Part shown: piece after piece, positions 33,531 through 46,100 of the stretch | Layout: every line of letters starts with the position of its first letter | Numbering within the stretch: the first letter of the stretch is position 1 | Origin: Aspidapion aeneum | Taxonomy: Eukaryota > Arthropoda > Insecta > Coleoptera > Brentidae | Length of the DNA stretch: 64,000 nt | NCBI GenBank assembly: GCA_963576565.1 | Contig: OY755044.1 | Coordinates: forward strand, 41,375,235 to 41,439,234 | Reading direction: 5' to 3' | Position numbers and translations under genes: made by a program | Notes under the pieces: model-generated | Seen by the model: only the letters and a program-made list of their open reading frames with translations | Databases searched by the model: none | What the model was told of the DNA's origin: nothing

Positions 33531-34302
33531 AAAATAGAAGTCTGTAAATATATCAAACACGGTTTTCTTTTCGACAAAAATTCAAAAAACCCAACAAAAA
33601 CAAGACATCGTGCGCCATGATAAAATCAAAGTATAAAAGAGTTTGGTTTGGGCTGCCGGCAGGGTGCCATGACCCACAGAACACAGTGCCCAACTTTTAG
33701 TAGCCACTTGCTTTCGATATGTCAAACGCATGGCGTCCCCACTTTTTCTATTTTGGTTGGTTGTGAAATCCAATCCGTTATTGTTCTAATATCCGTGGTG
33801 ATAGTACGCAGAACACCAAAGTTGAATCTTGGATGGCATACCGGCAGCAAACTAGGGACTTGTTATAACTGGATGATATTGCCATAGGGGCTGTTCATAA
33901 GTTACGATTTTTTTTATTAAATTTTTTATTTTTCTCACGCTTATGATTGGAATGTTGGCCAACAAAGTCGAAGAAATTTTTCTAGGGTAGCCAACTTAGA
34001 ATTTAGATTTGTCAGAACATTTGTTTTAAATTGTCAGGATATTTGATCCAAAATCAGGACATCCACAAATTGTTATCAATAAATAAAATATAAAACACCT
34101 ATTTTTAATTTTTTTAAATTATCAATTAAAAAAAACTTCTTAGTTTTGCTAAGTCAGTACATAAATAGTAGGTACATATTTACTAATAACTACCTAATAA
34201 AAATTATGACAACATAGTCCATGGATTTGTTGACAAATACCATAAAAATATTTCACTTTCGGTAACCAGTTAGAAATGTTCACGATGCTTCTCCGTATAC
34301 TA

Positions 34303-34579
34303 CAGTGGCAGATCCAGGGAGGGCACTAGGGGCACTTGCCCCCCCGAGAATTTTTTGAACATACAAAAAATGAGTAAAAAGTAAGGGTTTTGCTAATAAA
34401 AATTCAAAATTTTTGCTTCCGGCGCATGAAACTGTCTATTGTTATTATCATCGAAATTACAACCACTTTTATTAATAAATTATCCTGAATTTGTAGCCGT
34501 TTTTTACCAACAAAGAATGTCACCTAAAGTGCAACGCCCCCCCCCCCCCCCCCGAGAGACAGCTCTGGATCCGCCCTTG
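34303..34579. mobile_element. hAT-like MITE, 277 bp, 8-bp TSD GTATACTA
   Basis: Begins CAGTGGCAGATCCAGGGAGG and ends with the inverse of CAAGGGCGGATCCAGAG. GTATACTA flanks both sides exactly. Nested in the 33983-35226 element. Contains a C-run near 34537. Confidence 0.82.
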
Positions 34580-34744
34580 GTATACTAAGGCACAAAACAG
34601 CGTCGGGAGACTCTCAATCATAGTTACTTTCCCCACCACCCTAATAACATCATCATTATATTATGTTTAAAAAAAAATTGAAATATTTCTCACCGTTGAA
34701 TGAGAAACTCCTAAAAAATGGTGTTTTTACAACTTTTTTGATGA

Positions 34745-34890
34745 TAGGGACGTCCTTAAATTACGTAACGCAAAAATTCAGGAATTTTGACCCCCCCCCC
34801 TCGTAACGCATTTTCAAGAAAAAACATGTTAAAAAAGCATTGAGTGTAACGCAAGGCCAAACCCCCCCCTCCCCCCCTAGAGCGTTACGT
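34745..34890. mobile_element. TTACGTAA-type G-run MITE
   Basis: AAATTACGTAACGCAAAAAT on the left, C-runs, and GCGTTACGTAAT on the right. Same family as 37209-37366 and the diverged copies near 19800-20172. Confidence 0.65.
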
Positions 34891-35239
34891 AATCGAAGTA
34901 TTTATCTCTCAGAGTAATAACATATTATTATTCTAAGATTTATCTCCATTGGGGGTGGCAATATGGAAAATATGATAACCTTAAATACTTTTACACTAAA
35001 TCAACGGACTAAGAAAAGTATAATTATATGAACAAATGAAGTCACACTTTTTCTTTTGAAATCAGATTTGATTGAAGACTTTGCCGATTTGAGAAGCATT
35101 TTATTTTTGTATGCTCAAAAAATCAGGATATTTGCTTGCTGTCCTGATTAGGGTGTAGTCAGGAGGCAGGACTTTTTGCTAAAAATCAGGACAGTCCTGA
35201 GAAATCAGAACGGGTTGGCAACCCTAAATGTGTCTTTCC

Positions 35240-35735
35240 ACATTTGATAGGGCGCATGCTTGTTCATATTTGATATACACTTTTGAAAACTGCCCTCAAG
35301 AGTAGTTCTCGCAGATGGATACATTTTTTAGACCGAAAAGAATCCTTTAAAATTCCAATGGATTCCGAACAAGGATGTCCACATCCACCCCAAAACACAA
35401 GAGGGGCAGCTTTCTGAATTCCTCCTTCTTAATTAACGGGGGGCAAATTCTTAGGGCCCTAACTTTTAAGTACTCGAAAAGTACGTTTTGAAACATAAAT
35501 TTAAAACTTTTCTACTATACTCAGATTGGAGTGGAGTCAAGTTTTAAGAGGGTTAAATATGAAAGGGCCCAATACGTAAGGGCCCAATATGTAAGAGCTC
35601 ATACCAAGGGGCCCGAGGCCTAGAGTAAAGTTATAATAGGGCTGAATATCAAAGGGCTCAATATGAAAGCAGGGCCCAAAACGTAAAGGCCTATAAAACA
35701 GGGTTAAAGACTATTACTTTATAGGGTATCTGAAA
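35240..35735. other. Region with GGGCCCAATA(C/T)GTAAG repeats
   Basis: Several copies of AAGGGCCCAATACGTAAG-like 14-18-bp units at 35565-35690; the rest is unique-looking. No gene. Confidence 0.5.
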
Positions 35736-35737
35736 TG

Positions 35738-36260
35738 TTTTTAACACGTTCCTTAAACGTTTTTAAAACGTTCCTTAAACGTTTTTAAAACGTTCCTTAA
35801 ACGTTTTTAAAACGTCCCTTGAACGTTTTTAAAACGTCCCTGAATCATTTTTAAAACATCCCTGAAACGTTTTTAAAACGTCCTTGAAACGATCTTTAAC
35901 CGTTCCTTAAAACATTTTTTAAATGTCCCCTGAACATTTGTAAAACGTCGTTAAAATGTTTTATAAACGTCCCCTGAAAGGTTTTTTAAAAGTTTCCTGC
36001 AACTTTTTCTAAACGTCCCCTGAACAAGAAATGTGTGGGACCTGAAAAGTACGTTTTAAAAACGTCCTTAATTGCACTTTTTTAAAACATACTTTTTAGG
36101 TACTTATAGGTTAGGGCCCTAAGGGACCTAACAAGTACGTTTTTAAAACGTTCTGATTTGCACGTTTTTAAAACTACCTTTTTAGGACGTTTTAAACGTA
36201 CATTTTAGGTACGCAAATATTGGGGCTCTGAGGGACCTTAAAATTACGTTTTAGAACCGT
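35738..36260. repeat. Minisatellite, unit AACGTTTTTAAAACGTCCCTG (about 20 bp)
   Basis: About 12 regular units at 35745-35940, then degenerate ones (ACGTTTTTAAAAC...) to about 36260. Each unit contains a near-palindrome ACGTTTTTAAAACGT. It ends about 0.8 kb upstream of Bicaudal-C exon 1. Confidence 0.88.
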
Positions 36261-36433
36261 CTTGTTTTGCGAGTTTTTAAGGTATGGGACTTATTTACCT
36301 AATCTGTGGGTATGGGGACGTTGAGACCTAAAGGGATCTAAAAAGGACGTCCAGTGTTAGTTACTACGGTACCGGTTCTCCGAACGGTACCGATTTACAG
36401 ACGCTTTCACCTAATTTCAAAAACTATTCAAGT

Positions 36434-36500
36434 TAAGGTATAGTTCAAATGTTTTAATGAAAACTATTTTGTCTAGTTTTTTTTGTACCACCCGATATTT
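36434..36500. repeat. Lone end of a family B-like mariner element
   Basis: GTATAGTTCAAATGTTTTAA through TTTTTTGTACCACCCGATAT matches the end pattern of 24185-25914, but no partner end is nearby. The frame 36573-36809 beside it is not supported. Confidence 0.55.
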
Positions 36501-37041
36501 GTCTTATTGTAAAAAGTAAAAGAAATTTCGTTGTAAGTGGGCGATTTATTGAATAAGAGAAAAATTGCAAATTTAGCCACTAAAAAATAAATAAAAATTC
36601 AGTCCATTATTCAGAGGCGAAGAACCCAGGCGCCCGGTAAACAGCAAGACGGCCCTCCGTAAAACGCTTAAAAGCAAAATGTCGTTTTGTTGGAATGTAA
36701 AGGTCAAGGCGTCATTAATTATTTTAACTGCCCCGGGTTCCCCTACTCTTATCGTCCGAAATTCAAATCCCGCCATTTCGATAGCAAAAGGAAAAAAAAA
36801 ACCTAACAAAAACTTTTGATAAAAATGACAAAAAAACGTGAAACCGTTTAACCTTCCTAAAATTTAGTAGCGTTAAGCCCATTTCGGGTCACCAAGTTTT
36901 AAAATTTTTAACGCACTCAACATTATTTTAAGACCAAAATTTTGGTGACTCAAATTTTTGATATTTTTATACAAATTAATACGTACTTAAAAGTTATTTA
37001 TTTATTTATATTTTATTATTTGTTTGTGTTAAACTCAAAAA

Positions 37042-37138
37042 ATGTCGTGTAACTACTTACCGCTGCCTAGAGCGGTAGAGATGACCAAAAATTCGGACAC
37101 CATGTCTGAAATTTCAGAGAGCGGGACCACACTTTCAG
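37042..37138 (+). CDS. BicC: BicC coding exon 1
   Basis: The ATG opens 32 codons (MSCNYLPLPRAVEM and onward, Ser/Thr-rich) ending in TTLS plus one base before GTAGGA. It joins exon 2 in phase to give a Gly. No earlier in-frame ATG is plausible. The N-terminus of this family is variable, so this start is less certain than the rest. Confidence 0.8.
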
Positions 37139-40100
37139 GTAGGATAATGATAATATTTTACGCTGAGTCCTCTACTAAACTTCGTTTTTTTTTAAGCAAT
37201 ACCAACTAGGGACCATTCTTAAATTACCTAACGCTTAAGAAGGGGGAGGGGGAGTTTAGCCTTGCGTTACACTTAATGTTTTTTTAATGTGTTTTTTCTT
37301 GTTAATGCTTTCGAAGAAGGGGGGGGGATTCTGAATTTCTGCGTTACGTAATTTAAGAATGTTTCCAGTCAGGTTTAAGTAAAATTGAAGGCAGATACCA
37401 GCGAAAATTTAAAAAAATTAATAGCATCCTAAATAACGTTGGAAAATTATGGAAATGTAGCTCAGCTAAGGGGAAAAATAAATTACACTCAAACCGACTT
37501 GTGACAGGCGCGGATCTACGGTAGGGAAAAAAGGGAAATTTCCCCCGCAAATCTCAAACCATATACACAGAATACATCTCTAGTAGGTCACTATATGCAT
37601 AATAGTTTAATGCAATATTTATTATGACATTTCCCCCTTCAAATAAAGTTCTTAGATCCGCCCCTGCTTATGAGGGTGAATTGATTGCACGATTTTCAGC
37701 GAAACTAGATCTTCTACATAAAAAGTTAAGTTTAAAAGGGTACAGTGGCGTAGCAACCAATCCCCGGGCCCGATTTCCAAAATTTCCGACGGGCCCCTTA
37801 TAATTTTTTTTTGCTTCGGGTTCGTTGGTTCGGTTTGGTTCGATAGCTACATTTGAACTGTGAAATAGTTAGACTGGCGAAAATTTAAAAAATAATAAAA
37901 TAAAGTTTTTTCAGTCATTATAAATAATTGTGTGAAGGAATATTAGTAGAAAAACATATTGTAGAAAAAATATTTTAAGAAATATTTTGGTAGAAAAACG
38001 TTTGCTGGAAAAACATTTGGTTGAAAGAGATTTAGTGCAAAACATTTGATAAAAAATACATTTGTTAAAAAATATTTTGTAAAAAAACATTTGGTGGAAA
38101 ATAAATTTGATATAAAAATATTTGGTATAAAATTTACAACTGGAATGTTAATTTAAAATTAACTGGCCATTGTTGTGGGACTTTCCATTTTTTCGTCATT
38201 TAGTTCTGAAATCTTTTAGATGAAGCAAAATGTAAGACTTCTGGAGGTTCGGTTCGGTTCGGTTCGGTTAAAAACTTAGTAATTTTTAAATGCCATTGTT
38301 TTGCTACCAAAACTCTTTCTAAAAATAATTTCTACCAATTTTTTTACCAATATGGCGGCAACCAATTTTGTTAAATTAAAATATATAGCCCACTTAAATA
38401 ATGAAATCACGTAGAAAAAAATAGATTCAAGCTGAATTTTCGTATGCTTCTTCCTTCCAGCTGGGATATATCCTCAAATATTATCTGCCAAAATCCTCCT
38501 TAAGCTTCGCTGGATATAATGAACTAAAAATCAGTTTTTTTGCGATTTTCTCGAAAACTAACTTCCAATAAAGCCAAGAGGGGAAAAGTCCGCGAAATTT
38601 TTTAATCTACACTAAGAAAATTTTTGTTGGATTTAAGGATTTCTACAAACGGCTATTTAAAAAATATATGTCTACCTTATAAAGTATTGAACCGTATACA
38701 ATGGGCATTTAGCCAAAAATATTTTTTTGAAAAAAAAATAGTATTAAAGATAAAAAATACCACAAAAAATAGATTAAAAAAATATTTTAAAAATCTTCCC
38801 CTTTATTCGTACGCTAATGGAATGCGCACCACTGCCGTCAGAGGGTACTAAGGTACATCGTTGGAGTGGAAATTGTATCTGCTTGAAAAATGATCTCCAG
38901 AAGATTTTTGAAAAAATTGACTGTTTACGATTTATTAGCAAAAAACTATCAAAAAGCACGTTTAAGGGGGAGAAACCAGGGGTGAAAGGGTTGTGTCCTT
39001 TCGTAAAATGTTCGGGCGAGTCTTATGTTTATCCATACCAAGTGTGTTGCTTCTAACATTAAATGCAGTATCGGACCCCGTAGGGCCTGAACTATTATAA
39101 AGTATTAACATTTTAAAACAAGTTACCTACCTACAGTGTGATAAAAAATTAAATAAGAAATATATATTGTTTTAAAATGTTACGTTTTTTTCTTAATTTT
39201 ATAGTATATAACGAATGAATTTGCATATTTTACTAAAAATTCGTTTTTGTTTTAAATTAAATAAATATATATAATTAATATGGGTACTTACCTAAATAAC
39301 ATAATACTTATATTTTTATTTTATAAATTGGTATCCGCTTGTACTGCCGCACAATGGGTTATATGCGAGGTTATATGGCTAGCACGAAATTAGCCCTGTA
39401 TATGTTTTTTAAATTATGATAACCAAACCCACCCAAATGTATTGCAATTGATAAAAAAAGTCTTTTCTCTATAACAGAGCACCAAAGTTAAAAAATATTT
39501 TGGGAGAAAAATGTATGTATTTTTTAAAAAATTGCAATACAAACAGCACTTTTTGGGTATATGGGTATAAAGTGGGCATACGCAGTAACTGCACTTTTAA
39601 AAACTACTAGTAATTTCCTAATTTCAAAACCCTTTTTATGGTTAAAATTTTTTGAAACATATTATGTTTATTTTCGGCTATATTTTTCTTTGTAAAGCCT
39701 GCAGAAACCAGCTTAGCAAGGCTTGCTAAAATCTCCACCAGAATATTAGAGAGAGGGGTCTATTTGACTAAAAAAACAAAAAATTTGCTGCCCCTCGCTG
39801 CCCCTGTTTTTTGGGGGTAGCCCTAAACACTGCCATGTACGTGGTCTTTATACAATCAGTGTATCAGCCAAATTGAATAAATTCGACAGCGGATTGAATT
39901 TAGATTATTCTAAAAAATCCAAAAGTACTTCGACTAAGATTTTTAACGAGCAATATTTCTGTTCGAAATTTTAATGTATAGACCCCCTGCAAAGGGGTCT
40001 ACTCGCATAAAACTTTTTTTTTCAAATTAGATAACCCCACTTGTGACACCTTGCTCGAAAGCTTATCAAAAAAGAAAAACGATCAACTACTTTTTTTGAC

Positions 40101-43100
40101 ACCTGTCAAATAATAAAAAAGCTAACCTTTACTTTTTTGCCATTTTTAGACAATAAAAAATATCCCTTTAAGTAAAATTTATAATTTAATTTAAAAACTT
40201 AAGTAAAAAGTAACATCCAACCTCTTTTGCAACTGGTAGACCCATCTTGTGAAAACTTGTTCGAAAGCTTATTAAATAAGAAAAAATATGGTGCGTGATC
40301 CTAAATCCCGTAAACCCCTCCACTATCCTTAAAGGTGGAGAGTTTCCAACTTTAGAGCTTTATAATATTGTATTGTCGCTGTAACTATAAGTCCTTACCA
40401 AATTTGATGTTGATCGGATATGTACAAGTTGGTCAAAATTGACTTACAAGAGGGACAAGGGCGGCGTCAATTTCACAATTTTAAAAATATAATTAAAAAT
40501 TCGTGATCCCTATCCCCAAAAGCCCCAACATACCAATTTTGAACAAACTCGGATATGGTCCCCTTTCACCCTCTTCAAAGGGGTGAGGGGTTGCCAACTT
40601 TAAAGCATTATAATATTGTATTGTATTGGCACTGTAACTTATAATAACTATAAGTCCACAACAATTTTGATGTTGATCGGATATGTACAAGATGGTCAAA
40701 ATTGTCCAAGGGGGAGGGGGGCGTTACTTTCACAATTTTAAAAATCTAATTAAAAATTCTTGATCCCCATCCCCAAAAGTCCCTGCATACCAATTTTGAA
40801 CGATATCGGACATACTTAGATAGTAGCCCCCCCCTCCAGCATTCTCAAAGCGGGGGAGCTGTGAACTTCATAATATCAGTATATTGTATTATCATCGGAA
40901 CTTTAAGTGTGTACCAAATTTGAAGTTGATCCGATGTCTAGAAGTGTGTTAAAACTGAGTTAAAATTGAGTGTCGCGCTAGTCCTCTCATATAACCCATT
41001 GTGTGCCGGTACTACCTAATTTTTCTGATTTTCCGAACTTTATTCATGCAGGCTGGACCTCGAAATGGGACTCCAGAGAGGACCTCAGAGACCTGGCCAC
41101 CAAATTGGGCCTCAAGGACGTTTCCGATTTGTACCAGGAACGCTTCAGAGTTGACAGGAGGAAACTGGAACAGATGCTTACTGGTAAGGCAACATAACGT
41201 GTTCGCTCAAATTTTGTTTCCAGATTCTAACGATTTTCTACAAAAATATTTGTAAGTATAAAATGTTTAAACACCGTTTTTAGCCAGTGGCGGCTAGTAA
41301 GGTAGTACCACGGCGCCATGGCATCACTGTATTTTTCTGAAAAAATATGTTTTTTTCTTATTTTTCAAACATCTTTATTGGTTTTTATTTTATTTTATGC
41401 ATATCTTTTTAATTTATTAATATCTTTGATTATACTGTCTACTGTCGATCTTTGATTAAACTGTCTTGTAAACATTGATATTATATGAAATTCGGTGACC
41501 TTGTGCAATGCGCCACCCCCACTCGATGCGACGGCGACAGGTGCGACGCAATGAATCCCAAAGCAGCGTAGAACACGCTGCCATTTTTTTATTGGCTCCT
41601 TCGAATAGAGATAGGCTTTATCTGCAGCCTATATGAGCGACAGTGATAGGGCCAATGTTGGGCATTTTAGTGTTGTTTAAATAGGAAAAATCAAAGATAT
41701 TTTGTGCCAGGCACAAAAAAAATAGAATTAGAATCCCTAAACATAGTTCATAGTTCATAGTTACGTTTTTTAATTACTTGTGGGCAGTGGCGCACCCAGG
41801 AGTATGTTTGGGGGAGGGGGCGAGGCCTCGGGGGGGGGGGATGCGCAACCTCATATTGTCATATGTCATGTTTATTTTTTTGTTTATTCATGAAATATGT
41901 GAAAAATATCTAAAAAAATCTTAGGCTTGGAGGGTGCCCGGGCCCCGAGCCCCCTTCCCCTTGGGTGCGCCCATGCTTGTGGGTAAAAATTTGGGCGCAA
42001 CACCCCGATTTTTTTTTACTGACTGAAATTCTGGCCCTACCATGTGTAACTGAAACGACGCGCCGCTGTTTTTACCTAATTTTTTTGTAATGTAAAATAG
42101 TTTAGGTATATTCCCAATGGATTTCGGAACTTAATTGGCGTAAAAAGACGAATTATTTAGTTAATAGGTAAATAGGTGACAAAGGATTTCCCTAACCCAA
42201 TTTTTTAAACACACATATAAAAAATAATAATATGCTAATAATGTAAATACCTATTCTATAAAGAACTTACCTAAATTTAGTAAAACAATGGTTAAACAAC
42301 TTCTATAGGTGTGCAACCCAATAAACTTAATAACAGCAGCGGACAGAATATGGCTCTGCCGTATATTCATGTAGTTTCAATGATGACACGGCAGAGCCAT
42401 CTGTTCGATGCTGTTATTAGGTTTGTTGGGTTGCATATCTATAGAAGTTGTGTAACTATTGAGTAAAATGTACACTTTGTATTTAACCTTAGCCGGTTTA
42501 TTTACGGTCAATATAGGGGACGGCTTTTTAGAGTTCAAAAAGTATTTTTTGTCATCGTCGTTCCACCTACAAAACGAGTTTTCCGGGAAAACATACACTA
42601 CATCGTAAACAGGGAACATTATTCAAAATAATTAAAATAAGAACCAAATCAGAATCGAATGTAAACAAAACTAACACACAGATTACCAAGAAACCCAGGT
42701 ACGTAACCGAGCCGTTTATTGTGACCGGACACCATTTCAGTAATGGACGCAGGTTCAACACCTGAGTCTTCGCCCTGCGAAAGCATGCAACGTTCTCATG
42801 ACAACCAATGGACGCCTTCACCCCGCGGCATATCGGGTAGACACAGGCGAACAAAAATCGCTTCAATTTGCTTGTCTGTACGCTGGGCCCGCATTTTCTC
42901 GTTTTGTTTTGTTGCCTGCTAATACACAATCTAGAAAGAGGGAACAGAATCCCTGGCGTGAAACGCTCACGGTTTTTTATCAGTTTATAGGTAATAAGGC
43001 GTCACAAGCTAATTTTTTGTAAATAGCTTTATTTTGCCGAGGCGCCAAAACTTTTTCCTCTGCGAAAATTATCAAAATTCTTCACAAAACGCGCGCGCGC

Positions 43101-46100
43101 AGAAATCTTTCCAGCTTTGGTCTGACTAAACCAAGCATGTGATTTTGGGGACCATGTTGCGATTTATTTTCAAACACACGTTTTAAGCCACAGAAAAAAA
43201 AATAGGCGGTTACTAATTCCTTACAGCTACTTTTTCAATCTGGTATTTTATGAGAAGAAAAAACTAAGAGTAAAAAATTAGCAACCGGCGTTTTTTGTTC
43301 TGTGACTAAAAAATGTGTTTATTGCAACTTTTTTTTTGCAAAATTCCATACTTGGTTTAGTCAGTCGGAAGCTCAAAAGATTTCTGAAACCGTCCACTCT
43401 CAATTTTTGCACAGGGAAAAATTGAGCTCCTCGGCAAAATAAAGCAATATACGAAAATTCAGCTTGTACTTATCCCTTAAAAATGGGCCGGTGTACTGTG
43501 GACTATTACATGAATATAACTTAATATATATAATCTAGTCTCAAAAACAAAAAAAAAGCCACTGCAGCCTGGAGGTAAAAAACACATTTCATTTTCTGAA
43601 CTATAGTGAGCTTAGATTGGTGCACATAAATAAGCAGAGTTTTTTTTTAGGTGAGAATGACTCTCTATTTCCTGCAGACGTATTTTTTGCCAAGATAATG
43701 GAAGATACGGACACTTCCATTATCTGGCCAAACAAGCTTAAGATTGGTGCTAAATCGAAAAAAGGTTTGTAAACTTAAACATTGTTATTAAAATTTTGCT
43801 TAAGCTTCTTTATAAGGATTTATAACCTTTACTGGCGTTAACTTTAGAACAAATATGTAAATCGACAAATATTAAAAATATTACAAAATTTCCTTCCAAA
43901 CCTTTGCTTATTAAGGGAAAGTTAAAATTAGTTTTATGTTAATTATAACCGTAATATTTTTTAAATATTGTGTTTTAGACCCGCATGTTAGGATTGCAGG
44001 CAGACCCGAGGATGTCACGGCAGCCAGAGAAAGAATTTTGACAATTTTGGATACCAGAGTAAGTGCAGTGTCTGTGTGTTTCCTATCATTTTTATTTATA
44101 TATGGTTACTGGTAATTCTAGGTATTCGGCGTTGGGATAGATAGGAAAGGTGATAAGGACTAAATTTAAATGCATTATGCAAACGTTAATGGTTTGTAAG
44201 ATATTTAAATTTTTCTGTTTTTCTCCCATAGCTAGAACTTAAACGTTTAAAACTGAGTTTTTGAAAATCTGTTGTACATATTTTTAACCTTTTAACCAGA
44301 ATACATGCCCATTACTATGATCTTATGTTTGCAAGAATCCCTAACCATCGCAAATTCTTAATAACCGGAGATTATATAAAAACGTCATTCATCAAAACAA
44401 GACAAGAGCCAAATCGAAGTTTATACTGTTACGGGTTCACAACGACAAATTAAAACTCGCAATTGTTGAAAACGATACGTCAATTTATTTCGACAAATTA
44501 TGTACAAAAACACGCACTTAAACTTAGTAATAGCTTGCTAATAATTCACTACTATAATCGGTCTATTAACTTCGTGTTATTCTCACGACCACTACAGCAC
44601 GTTATCTGTGACTGACTCCTGGTGCGCGACCCCGGCCCTATATATCGGATCGTCCATCTCTCTCGAACTTTCCGGCAGCCTTCGACGTCCGGAAAGTTCC
44701 CGCACTACCGCGACCGCAAGCCACAGACAACGCAACTAAAACCTAGACTAAGAATACAACCTTAAGATAAATCGACCTAATACTACACTAAACCTAAATA
44801 AATTCCAATTATAAAATTTAAATAACTTAAATTTGTAACACTATCCTCCTCTTCAGGTTTGATCGTCTCGATCAACATTTCCCAGGTAAGGTTTTAGTCT
44901 GTCTAGATGAACAACTTTCATCTTGGACTTCGGGCTTCTCTGGATTCGGTAGACTACATCATTAATTCTCTTAACAACTTTATAAGGCCCTTCCCATGGT
45001 GATGTCAACTTAGGTGATCTTCCTTTCTTGCGTTGAGGATTGTATAGCCAGACTTGATCATTCTCTTTGAACCCTGAAGAGTTTGCTTTCAGGTCATATC
45101 TCGCTTTCATGCGGTCACTGGCTATTTCTATTCGCTCTCTAACCACTTCATGGATATCGTGCAGCTTTTGCCTTAAACGTTCGACATAGTCATTAACCTC
45201 TAAGTGTGCTTCTTCAGGTGAACCAAACATGATATCACATGGTAAACGCAGTTCTCTACCAAACAGGATACTAGATGGAGTAGCTCCTGTCGTATTGTGA
45301 ATGGCAGTTCTATAGGCCATCAAAAACAATGGAATATATTGGTCCCAATCTGTTTGGTGCTCATCAACAACTTTGCAAAGATGTTCCTCTATTGTTTTAT
45401 TAAATCTTTCAACCATGCCATCTGACTGCGGATGCAAAGCAGTAGTCCGTGTTTTATGTATTCCTAAAATGTCACAGAGATTCTGGAAGAGCTTTGATTC
45501 AAAGTTTCTTCCTTGATCTGAATGTAGTTCCAAAGGAATGCCAAATCGGCTGAAACCATCATTTACCAGAACTTCTGCAACTGTAGCGGCCTCTTGGTTA
45601 GGCAAAGCAAGAACTTCTGGCCATTTGCTAAAATAATCCATGACAACAAGGATGTATTTGTTGCCCTTTTTAGTTTCTGGAAATGGTCCGGCCACATCAA
45701 TAGCAATGCGTTCGAATGGCAGACCTACGTTATATTGTTTCATTTGACCTCTGGACCTTGTTTTGGGGCCTTGGCTGGCTGCACAAGTCGAACATCGGCG
45801 GCACCAGTTTTTCACATCTTGAAAGTAATTGACCCAATAAAATCGGTTTCGAATTTTGTCCATGGTTTTATTTATGCCTAGGTGCGCGCCTGATTTTCCA
45901 CCATGGCATTCGGCCATTATATTGTCTACCATGCTCCTAGGAACCACTACTTGATTAATCACAGTAAGGCCATCGGCACTTTCCCAGGCACGTTTAAGGA
46001 AGTTTTCTTCTACTATCAGTGAATCCCATTGTGCCCACAGTGATTTGAATATCACCCCTTGGTTTGCGATATCTTGCCATGATGGTCGTGGCTTGTTCTC

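Larger units (their letters stand above)
18730..33797. mobile_element. 15,068-bp segment with perfect 32-bp TIRs and perfect 8-bp TSD
   Basis: Bases 18730-18761 start CACGGATATTAGAACAATAA and 33766-33797 are the exact inverse over 32 bp. GTGATAGT flanks both ends (18722-18729 and 33798-33805). Chance is very unlikely. The segment contains inward-facing exon-like sequences at both ends and several nested elements (22920-26145, 26593-26759, 27896-28211, 30958-31626, 32824-33392). TIR length, TSD length and CA-start resemble the P superfamily, with hAT as an alternative; no transposase domain was identified. It could be a large cargo-carrying transposon or a small one swollen by later insertions. 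Confidence 0.75.
33983..35226. mobile_element. hAT-like element, TAGGGTTGCCAACC-type ends
   Basis: TAGGGTAGCCAACTT on the left and the inverse of TAGGGTTGCCAACC on the right. Flanks AATTTTTC/AATGTGTC could be a decayed 8-bp duplication (6/8). Inner arms share CAGGATATTTG/CAGGACAGTCC-type sequence. Two smaller MITEs are nested inside. No transposase frame. Confidence 0.6.

Noticed and set aside
35745..35940. Evenly spaced short repeats, CRISPR-like at first sight
   Set aside because: There are no unique spacers; the units abut as a minisatellite, in a eukaryotic genome.
42567..42929. 120-codon minus-strand frame in BicC intron 2
   Set aside because: No recognisable motif, and equally long frames exist on the other strand; kept only as a compositional oddity.
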